Positions 55,575 to 64,000 of a stretch of 64,000 nucleotides of DNA are shown here, piece after piece (the first letter of the stretch is position 1; every line of letters begins with the position of its first letter). A model generated the notes under the pieces. It worked only from the letters and a program-made list of their open reading frames with translations. It was not told the DNA's origin and made no database searches. Source of the DNA: Spongilla lacustris (Eukaryota > Porifera > Demospongiae > Spongillida > Spongillidae); assembly GCA_949361645.1 (NCBI GenBank), contig OX442423.1, positions 1,467,502-1,531,501 on the forward strand, in the 5' to 3' direction. The position numbers and the translations under genes were made by a program.

Positions 55575-57590
55575 TGACCAATTGCAGTGGGATGTACCTT
55601 TCGTCGTCTAGCTGCTAAGTGTGCTAGCATGACAGTTATGGAGCGCACGGGTGCTTTACTATCCCCAGTTCAACTTGGGTATGGCACTCCCCTGGGTGCA
55701 GAAGCTGCTGCCCACTCTGCTAGACGTTACCTTGCTGACCTCCATCCAGATCATGTCATCCTCAAGCTAGACTTCAAGAATGCATTTAACAGCATAAGGA
55801 GGGATAAAATGCTTGAAGTTGCTAAGCTACACACCCCAGAGCTGTTCCCCTTTATCTACCCTGCTATTCAGCCTCTTCTTCCCTCTATTTTCATGACACC
55901 ATCATCAGCTCTGCAGAAGGGGTACAACAAGGTGACCCTCTTGGTCTTTTGTTGTTCTGCCTTGTTATCTTTCCTTTGACACAGATGTTACGTTCTGAGT
56001 TTTGTATATTCTACCTTGATGATGCAACCTTAGGTGGCAATGAGGCAGATGTATGTGATGATTTTAAGATGATTGAAAGAGAAGCTGCTGCCGTTGGTCT
56101 GGAGCTTAACCATCACAAATCAGAACTCATCTGTGCAGATCAAGCTGGTCTTGCTCTTTTGCAGCTGGCACCTGACCTTTGTAGAGTCAGGCCCAACACT
56201 GCCACTTTGCTGGGCTCACCAATTGGTTCGTCTGTTGATGAAGCATTGCTCGATATAGTGGAAGCACTCAGGAAAATGAAATCTCGCCTGAGCCTCCTGA
56301 GCAGCCAGGATGCCTTGATTCTGCTCCGCCACTCATTTGCCATCCCTAAGATTTTGTATATCCTCAGGACAGCTCCTTGTCTTACATCTCCTTGCTTGGC
56401 GGTTTATGATGCTGAATTGCGCAGCACTCTGACTGAAGTTCTGAATATTGATTTTTCTTGTGAGTAAGCTTGGTCCCAGGCCACTCTGCCAGTCTGTTTT
56501 GGTGGTATTGGGGTTCGTAGAGCTTCTCAGCTTGCACCTTCTGCCTTCTTGGCCTCAGCTGCTGGTTCCTACGACCTCATCAACCAAATTTTGCCTGCTC
56601 GGTTTTCTGACATTCCATACTTAGCTGTTGATGCCGCTGTTATTCAGTGGAGAGAGGGTCACAACAATCCACCTCCTGTTTCCCCTTCATCTTCCAGACA
56701 AAAGGCATGGGACCTCCCTCACGTGGAAGAGACATATGTTCAGCTCCTACAAGGTGCCTCTGACTGCAGGTCTCGTGCCAGGTTACTGGCTGCAGCCACT
56801 AAAGAGTCTGGGGCCTGGTTGCATGCCCTCCCTGTCTCTTCCCTAGGCCTGCGAATGGATGATCACACAACCAGGATAGCTGTTGGTCTCCGTCTGGGTA
56901 CACCTGTCTGCCAACCCCACATCTGCCACCACTGTGGAGGCCATGTTGATGCCCTCGCTACTCATGGGCTCAGCTGCATCAAAAGCCAAGGTCGTTTTTC
57001 AAGACATGCTGCTATCAATGCCATCATACATAGGTCTCTAGCAGCAATTAATGCTCCATCCACACTTGAACCCATCGGCCTATACAGATCAGATGGCAAG
57101 CGACCTGATGGTTGTTCCATTGCCCCATGGAAATCTGGCCAGTGTCTTGTTTGGGACTTTACTTGTGTGGACACCTTCGCAGCCTCATACATAGCAGATG
57201 CCACAAGGGAAGCTAGAGCTGTAGCCACAGCTGCTGAAGCCAGGAAGAAGGAGAAATATGCTCTGCTATCCAAATCCCACCATTTTGTACCAATTGCGAT
57301 TGAGACCTCAGGTGCCCTTGGCCCTGATGCTCTCAGTTTGCTCACTGATATAAGCAGGCGTCAGCAGAGCATCACACACAATCATCAGTCCCTCTCATTC
57401 CTTCTCCAGAGAGTATCAATTGCACTACAGCACGGCAATGCTGCCTCTGTATTGGGCACCACAATTAGCGTGTAGTGTATATAGTGCATGTATCCCTATA
57501 TCAGTGTATTTGTGTATGTCCATTTATCCCGTTTCTAATTTAAAAAAATAAAAAAATAAAAAGTAAATTCATTTATTTATTTATTTATAT
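55575..57590 (+). pseudogene. 5'-truncated non-LTR retroelement: reverse transcriptase plus zinc finger and nuclease-like domain
   Basis: Homology starts abruptly inside RT motif 1 (PIAVGCTFRRLAAK, preceded by TGA where Arg is usual). It continues through KLDFKNAFNSIRRD, VQQGDPLG and the catalytic FYLDDATLGG. A frameshift near 55,912 separates the KLDFKNAF part from the VQQGDPLG part, and a TAA at 56,465-56,467 interrupts the frame before LPVCFGGIGVRRASQLAP. The C-terminal part has a C-x2-C-x8-H-x4-C knuckle (CHHCGGHVDALATHGLSC), then KRPDG and VWDFTCVDTF, like the PD-(D/E)xK endonuclease of R2/NeSL-type elements. It ends in a short 3' UTR with an A-rich tail (57,540-57,565) and (TTTA)n. The 5' truncation plus A-rich end fits target-primed insertion. 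This copy cannot be autonomous. Confidence 0.85.
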
Positions 57591-57757
57591 ATTTTTGCAT
57601 TGTGTTCTAATTGTGTATCTCTAGATCATAGTAGTTACTGCTGTATTATAATAATGATTATTTTTAAAGATATAACACTAGTACAAGTTAGTTACAGGAT
57701 AACATGAAATAATTTTTTTATTATTATTCGCTTAATAATCTCTACATGTACTAGTAC

Positions 57758-59342
57758 ATGGCCTACAGCGACGAAAACACAGGAGTCCGTGTTGTCGTAG
57801 GGATCGTGTGTGCCCTCACCATCCTCGGCTCCGTTATCATCATCGTCTCCTACCTCTGCTTCCGCTCCCTGCGCACCAAAGCCAGACTGATCCTCCTCCA
57901 CCTCTCCGTCATGGACCTTGTCGTCGGGGCGGCCAATCTCATAGGCTTGCTGGTCTTCTACCGCTACTACGACGTGACCAGCAACTCTTTCCCACCGCCG
58001 CTGAAACACTTCTGCAAGGTGCAGGCATTCGCAGCGGAATATGCGACTATCTCATCCGTGCTATGGACGGTCAGTCTAGGAGTGTATATGTACGTCTTGA
58101 CGTCTCCCTCCATGGTCACGCGCACGCTCGACAAGCGGTTCGCGTCTCGTTTCGTGTGGATCTCGTGCCTCGTCAGCTACGGCCTGCCCATGGTGGTTAC
58201 TCTGTGGTTGCTTCTGACTGAAAGGCTCGGATACTCTCCGGAGGACTCTGCCGGTTGGTGTACGGTGGTTACGTACGACAACTTCACGAAGACAGACAAC
58301 ACATTCGTGTCCTTCATTGGATACGACATGTGGATGTACCTTGCCATCCTGCTCATCACGCTACTCTACATCGCAAGCAAAATAAACCTGCGCTACCAGG
58401 TGGGTATACAGGGGCGGATGCAGGAATTTGGCGAGGGGGGGTCCGACATGAATAATTGATGAGGGGAGGGGCGCGCGCGAAAATTTTTGTGGTGTGCATT
58501 CCTATTTTTCCACAGATTGTATATACAGGGGGATTGTATGCGTGTATTGACACGTGTAGTACGCTAATATACATTAATTATATTCATCTACAGGTTCGGG
58601 GGGGGGGGGGGGGGGGGGTCCGGACCCCCCGGACCCCCCCCCTGCGTCCGCCCTTGGTATAGCAGCTATACCTGGTGTCTTGTAGTAGTACCTACAGTAA
58701 CAGTGCTTAAAAATTAACTGAATCGCGACAAGCTCAAGTTCATTTTAAAAATTGCAGATGGCATTCGTCAAAGGGATGCAGGATCGCTCAGTATCTGATT
58801 ACAAGTTTGCACTGATTCCAGTCATTTTTCTGTTCCTCCGGATGTGGACCGCCATTCAGTCACTCATATTGGAAATTTCGTCCAGCCCCCCTCCGAACTG
58901 GCTCGCTCTACCTCTGTTGTACCTTACGGTTAGTGCCACAGCGAGGGACGGAGCTGGGGTGCATGGCTGGGCGCGCCTAGTGTTGTTGAGCACTGCATGG
59001 AGATAGAATTGTGCAACATATAGTACATCCGCCGTGTGTGATGAAGTTTCTGGGTGGTGTGACAGTTGCACAGTTGGGGTTATACACAAGTGGGTGGAGC
59101 TGACCATGTCCTTACTTGAGGATGTTCTCCTCCTTCCTCCTCTTTTTCCTCAGGGCATTGGTGACTCAGCTCAGGGGTTTGCCAATGCTGTGCTATTTGT
59201 ATGCTTCACCAAGGCAGTCAGGGATGCCTTTTTGCGATCAATCGCATGCAAGAGTTGTCGAAAGCCCGCGGGGTTGTACCAAAAGAAACCTTTGCACACC
59301 GCACCTTTTGCTGACCCTCTAACTGCCAGTGACATAACATAG
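57758..59342 (+). CDS. GPR157: GPR157-like seven-transmembrane receptor 2 (333 aa)
   Basis: Three exons, all phase 0: 57,758-58,399 (642 nt, same length as in receptor 1), 58,758-58,928, 59,154-59,342. TM1 is VVVGIVCALTILGSVIIIVS. The TM3 Cys is in HFCKVQAFAAEY and the loop-2 Cys in SAGWCTVV. TM6 DYKFALIPVIFLFLRMWTAI and TM7 GIGDSAQGFANAVLFVCFTK match the vertebrate GPR157 pattern closely (GIGN-x2-QG-x-AN in TM7). The C tail is short and basic and rich in Cys (RSIACKSCRK), so palmitoylation is possible. Intron 1 holds a 248-bp MITE. G-protein signalling at the cell surface or cilium is inferred from the family. Confidence 0.87.
58409..58656. mobile_element. MITE in receptor 2 intron 1
   Basis: Terminal inverted repeats CAGGGGCGGATGCAGG and CCTGCGTCCGCCCTTG are flanked by the 5-bp direct repeat GTATA (58,404-58,408 and 58,657-58,661). 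There is no coding capacity. It includes a G21 run and a GGTCCGGACC palindrome near the right end. It starts 10 bp after the exon 1 donor. Confidence 0.85.
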
Positions 59343-60597
59343 CAGGGTAAAATTATTGCCAATCTATTGGGCCAGGAGCCTTCAGTTGTGTGGTCTTCTC
59401 ACCTCTCCAGGTTATATCAACAAACTGGTGTTCATGTTTGATAAGGATTGAACTATCACTGTTCTGGACTCCATATGGAAGCATTGTTCAATGTTTGACG
59501 AGCGTGTAAATGCTTTCTCTCCTGTTTGTGTGTATGTGTGTATGTGTACATCTACTGCTGATGCTTATTCAAATTTAGATGTCTTTTTGATCTACAGATG
59601 ATGCACGCACATGCACAACACATACACACACCTTTATCTCTCTAGCCCACCACACAGCACATGTCCACACACCAGCACGATGAGTTTTAAGGTAGGACAA
59701 ACTACATACACACACATTACATACACACCACCTACCACAATTACCACACACACACACAATAATACATGTATTACATACAACAAACTCCTATATCATGCTT
59801 GCTTCACCCAACCCACTGTGCATGTCACTGTCATGACCAACTAGAAAATTTTACAACTTGTCAATGCCACCGTCATCCTACACACAGCAGGGGCCAGCTA
59901 CCTATAGCTAATTTTGACCCACACCACCTCAAGGGAATAAAACCTCACATCACATAGTGAGGAAAAAACCATGTTAACACAGCTCTGCCCAATGATGATA
60001 GAACAAGTAGTGACTTTTGTACCACCTGGGACCACTTGATCCCTTGTGGCTGGCCTGCCTCATTTCTTAGTACAGGGCTGCCACATTCTCATACTTCTTA
60101 CTCAGAGCCAGCATGCGTAAAGACATCAAACCACCACCAATGTTGGCTTGGGGGGGGGGGGGGGACACACAATGCCTAGAATGCTTACATACACACAAAA
60201 ACCATCTCTTGTACTACCAAACCACATGGCCTCAGTCCCACCCCCTTTACCTTGCATCAGCATACCAGCATATCAACACCCATCAACAGAGGACCTTCCA
60301 CAGACAATATTGCATCAGCATACCTGCACATATTAGCACCCACCAACAGCTATATACCCCAACGCTTTTGGCTACACTCGAACTGCATTCGTATAGGAGC
60401 ATATTTTCTGTCTAATTCGTTCCTCAAACGACAGAAAGGCGCACTGTACTTGTGCAGACTGTATCCAAATAGCCATATGATATGCACTTCACCTCACACA
60501 TAACACAGAGCTGTTGAGAGACTTGTGATGACTTTGTAACATGACATCATATAACTGAAGGGAATTATGCAAATCTGTTAATAACTATATTTTAAAT
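59343..60597. other. Convergent intergenic region between receptor 2 and UFC1
   Basis: No gene supported. CA-rich patches occur at 59,600-59,790, a G14 run lies near 60,151, and two copies of GCATCAGCATACC-x-GCA-ATAT-AACACCCA-CAACA lie at 60,255-60,290 and 60,311-60,350. Confidence 0.5.
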
Positions 60598-63500
60598 TCA
60601 TTTCTTTTCTGTCGAGTCCTTTTCCTCATGGCATATAAGACCTTTCTCTATCAGGTCAGGGACTTCTACAGCCAACCAGGGACCAAGCTTTAGGAAGAAC
60701 ACATTAACATTACACACTGCACCCCCACCCCCACCAAACCACTACAAGCACACACACATAGTCCTTCTGGTAACGTACCCCAAGAGCCATTGCACCCCCA
60801 CCCCCCACCACCACAAGCACACACACATAGTCCTTCTGGTAACGTACCCCAAGAGCCATTGCGTGGGCTATTCCAAATTTGGGGACATTTCTAGCCCACA
60901 AAGGCTTGAAATGGTCCGTCAAACAAATCTTTCCACCCCTGAAAACATAAATTATTAACATTATTAACACACTAATTTACCAGTGCACAAAACATGGAAA
61001 TTAATGATCATTATAATTGCTGAAGCATTGAACCACACAGCATTCACCACAATTAGTGTTACATTTAATAGTTAGTGGATTGAATCAAGTACATAAATTC
61101 AAGCCAATCTTGTGGATTATGTTCCCATGACTACCACCTACCACTCCATGAGTGCATAACCTCCATGTGTGTAAAACAGCCCTCGTGGGTGTAACTATGA
61201 CTACCACTGTAACTTGAACTCACCTATACATTTTGGCTGTCTTTCCATCCAGCTCAGGAAGAGCTATCTCGGGGGCAGTGGTAGGGTAGGTCACTGGAAT
61301 CTGATGGTATGAGGGAGGTGTACATGAGGTGTACATGAGGTGTACATGAGGTGTACATGAGGTGTACATGGGGTGTACATGAGGTGTACAAGAGGTGTAC
61401 AAGAGGTGTACAATAGGTGTACAAGAGGTGTACAAGAGGTGTACATGAGGTGTACAAGAGGTGTACGTGAGGTGTACATGAGGTGTACGTGAGGTGCACA
61501 TGAGGTGTACGTGAGGTGTGAACATAAGGACAGCAGCAGTAGAATGGGATAAGAGGTGGGGACAGAGGACTGGGGATGAGAGTGGTGTAGTGGACTGGGG
61601 ACGAGAATGGTATAGTGGACTGGGGATTGGGGATGAGAGTGGTGCAGTGGACTGGAGGTGGTACAGTGGACTGGGGACGAGGTCAAATACCACTCCTACC
61701 TCAAATTCAACATCAAACTCATATTTGATAAGACTGTGGATGTACCAGCACTTCCCAAACCACCTGCCAACAAAAGGTAGATAAGATTAGCCACAGTGTA
61801 GCTGCAAATTGTTAGTTCACTAGACCAATTGATACTAGTATACTAGACCCCAGTGTTTCAAGAAAATTAAACACGCAGGCTAACCTTATTTTAAGTAATA
61901 TATACATGTGTATTGCTTACACACTAGAAACATAGGAACAACAAGATTTACTGAGAGAGGCAAGTCCAAGCTTCTATGCATGCCAGTGTGGGTATGAAGG
62001 TACTACAGTGTGGGTATGAAGGTACTACAATGTGGGTATGAAGGTACTACAGTGTGGGTATGAAGGTACTACAATGTGGGTATGAAGGTACTACAGTGTG
62101 GGTATGAAGGTACTACAGTGTGGGTATGAAGGTACTACAGTGTGGGTATGAAGGTACTACAGTGTGGGTATGAAGGTACTACAATGTGGGTATGAAGGTA
62201 CTACAATGTGGGTATGAAGGTACTACAGTGTGGGTATGAAGGTACTACAGTGTGGGTATGAAGGTACTACAGTGTGGGTATGAAGGTACTACAGTGTGGG
62301 TATGAAGGTACTACAATGTGGGTATGAAGGTACTACAATGTGGGTATGAAGGTACTACAGTGTGGGTATGAAGGTACTACAGTGTGGGTATGAAGGTACT
62401 ACAGTGTGGGTATGAAGGTACTACAATGTGGGTATGAAGGTACTACAATGTGGGTATGAAGGTACTACAGTGTGGGTATGAAGGTACTACAGTGTGGGTA
62501 TGAAGGTACTACAGTGTGGGTATGAAGGTACTACAGTGTGGGTATGAAGGTACTACAGTGTGGGTATGAAGGTACTACAGTGTGGGTATGAAGGTACTAC
62601 AGTGTGGGTATGAAGGTACTACAGTGTGGGTATGAAGGTACTACAGTGTGGGTATGAAGGTACTACAGTGTGGGTATGAAGGTACTACAATGTGGGTATG
62701 AAGGTACTACAGTGTGGGTATGAAGGTACTACAGTGTGAGTATGAAGGTACTACAGTGTGGGTATGAAGGTGCTACAATGTGGGTATGAAGGTACTACAA
62801 TGTGGGTATGAAGGTACTACAATGTGGGTATGAAGGTACTACAGTGTGGGTATGAAGGTGCTACAGTGTGGACCATGCCTTTTTTTTTTCTAGATATATC
62901 CAAACTAACTAGAAAATTTCTGTTTTGCATATGTTGCTAGGCAACAAATGCAGAACATAAATTAATCTTGTGCATACACATACTGGCTGTAAAAATAACT
63001 GGTTTTCTATCACAGAGGGGTAGTGATCCAGTCATTGATTAATTCATGGCAGAACCGCAGACCCTAGCTGAGAGAATTGAACACTTCCCAAAATGCCTAC
63101 CCACTTTGGAGGGAGCCAAAAAAATGCATATGTAGAAACATCCTAAAAAGTCTGGGCCCCACCCACCTCCACACTCAATCACACCCTAGCCACGTCCATG
63201 AATACTGCTTTGTAGGAGTACATAAGTACTATCAATTCTGCATTGGGCTACATCATTGATAAATACTTCAGGAGCTGCTAATTTCATTACATCGGTTCAA
63301 AAATAGCCTGACGATGATTAGACTGCTAAGGTAGTGCCCATTCCACCCTGCTAAGGTAGTGCCCATTCCACCTGCTTCACCAAGGTGCACTGGCTACATG
63401 GCGATGCACAGGGGGGGGGGGGGGGGAAAGCTGCCAGATTCGAGTTTTTGAAACTTTTCATACCCCATCGGACACCTCTCCCACAGATAGATCTATGCAG

Positions 63501-64000
63501 CCACAGTGCCATCAATGCTTTATCACCTGTCCAAAGGAGGTCTGCATTATGTTACATTGTGTTACGTTGTGTTACATAATTACACTACACTCCTTGTAAA
63601 CGTACGACCATATTTAGAATGCTCGCATAGTCTCCCCTGCTTCCTCATTATGTCCCCTGCCCACCCCCATGATAACTGGATAATGGTTTGAAACATCCTC
63701 TACAAAATGGTTCTTATGTGCTGAGAATCAAGACTACACGTATCTGTCGCTGAGTTATCAGTCAGCCATACATATGTACTCTTCAACATAAGCGTTGTTC
63801 GCCATTTGCTTGTCCTGGGAAGTCGAAGAACTTAGAAGCATGCTGTAAGTCACTATGTCCCTTCCCCAGTTACACAGCAACGCCCGCACGGTGATTTCGA
63901 TTCAATATAATGCCCATCGGGTAACTCGAGACCCTTGCGTGCAACACGCTAGCCGCCTGATGAACAGTATTACTTACTTTGTACCATCTTTGTTCGACTC
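60598..64000 (-). CDS. UFC1: UFM1-conjugating enzyme UFC1 (5' end outside window)
   Basis: Minus-strand exons, all joining in phase: 64,000-63,978 (ESNKDGTK, cut by the window edge), 61,763-61,700 ([20 protein letters not shown]), 61,300-61,224 ([20 protein letters not shown]), 60,938-60,848 ([20 protein letters not shown]), 60,687-60,598 ([17 protein letters not shown], stop TGA). This covers roughly the last 110 of about 167 residues and is highly conserved. The catalytic Cys is in GKICLTDHF, with the TAKMY motif just before it. UFC1 is the E2 of UFMylation, taking UFM1 from UBA5 for transfer with UFL1, mostly on ER-bound ribosomes. The 2.2-kb intron holds a 40-unit minisatellite. The exon 60,938-60,848 has a tandem second donor 69 bp downstream. 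Confidence 0.94.
60720..60860 (-). repeat. Two-copy 69-bp duplication of an exon end and its splice donor, UFC1
   Basis: On the minus strand, GCAATGGCTCTTGGG then GTACGTTACCAGAAGGACTA appears twice, the genuine exon end at 60,848 and a copy ending at 60,779. The 69-bp step is a multiple of three with no stop between. Confidence 0.9.
61310..61515. repeat. 11-bp minisatellite, about 18 units, UFC1 intron
   Basis: The unit is GAGGTGTACAT with CAAG and CGTG variants, lying directly before (in gene direction) the exon that starts at 61,300. Confidence 0.95.
61800..61975. other. UFC1 intron, unique part
   Basis: No recognised feature between the 61,763 exon and the minisatellite. Confidence 0.5.
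61982..62873. repeat. 22-bp minisatellite, about 40 units, UFC1 intron
   Basis: The unit is TACTACAGTGTGGGTATGAA plus GG, very homogeneous. ACAA/ACAG variants recur in blocks, showing recent block duplication. Confidence 0.97.
62880..63975. other. UFC1 intron, unique part
   Basis: No further exon was recognised. CTGCTAAGGTAGTGCCCATTCC is repeated at 63,325-63,370. A G16 run lies near 63,411. A 30-codon frame at 63,046-63,135 (+) has no splice or family support. Confidence 0.5.

Noticed and set aside
60050..60120. Minus-strand peptide ending KKYENVAALY before a stop, as a possible last exon
   Set aside because: No acceptor and no upstream exon could be found, and no family was recognised.
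63046..63135. 30-codon frame starting [14 protein letters not shown]
   Set aside because: It lies in the UFC1 intron, has no donor at its end and no recognised relative.

Overview
The window is nuclear DNA from an early-branching animal, most consistent with a demosponge-type genome (an inference from gene content and architecture; no species marker was seen). Five real multi-exon gene loci carry clean GT-AG introns and recognisable animal proteins: a UBASH3/STS-type phosphatase, a RapGAP-BTB-BACK fusion, the ciliary protein CFAP91, two GPR157-like seven-transmembrane receptors, and the UFM1-conjugating enzyme UFC1. I saw no rRNA or tRNA gene, CRISPR array, bacterial operon or symbiont DNA.

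Layout. 1-17,100 is gene-poor and AT-rich. It holds transposon relics (a PiggyBac-like fragment and a decayed DDE-integrase protein), terminal-inverted-repeat and foldback elements, a 16-bp-palindrome tandem array and long inverted repeats. 17,430-26,300 is a tandem segmental duplication. Each copy carries a coiled-coil gene of unknown family, and each ends in a fragment of an old non-LTR retroelement. Copy B runs into a 200-N scaffold gap (26,301-26,500). 26,966-53,573 is a dense plus-strand tract: UBASH3, RapGAP-BTB-BACK and CFAP91 follow each other with only about 230 and 190 bp between stop and next start. Their introns are packed with minisatellites and microsatellites. 54,027-59,342 holds two head-to-head GPR157-like receptors with matching intron positions, separated by a 5'-truncated, mutated retroelement. 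60,598-64,000 is UFC1 on the minus strand, its 5' end beyond the window.

The most striking observation is that tandem arrays repeatedly start at, and contain, functional splice sites. UBASH3 intron 3 ends in 13 exact 29-bp repeats made of the 3' splice site plus the first 15 coding bases of exon 4. RapGAP-BTB intron 10 starts with 13 exact 25-bp repeats, each carrying the donor GTAAGAA. CFAP91 has donor-derived arrays in introns 6 and 13. UFC1 has a 69-bp in-frame duplication of an exon end with its donor. Almost all decoys would give premature stops, except in UFC1, where 23 codons would be added in frame. In the duplicated coiled-coil gene, copy A has duplicated a 63-base symmetric exon that encodes exactly three heptads.

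The genes show no common pathway. They span tyrosine-phosphatase and ubiquitin signalling, Rap GTPase control, cilia, G-protein signalling and UFMylation, so their closeness reflects compact gene packing rather than an operon. All splice models are from reading the sequence; no transcript data were available.
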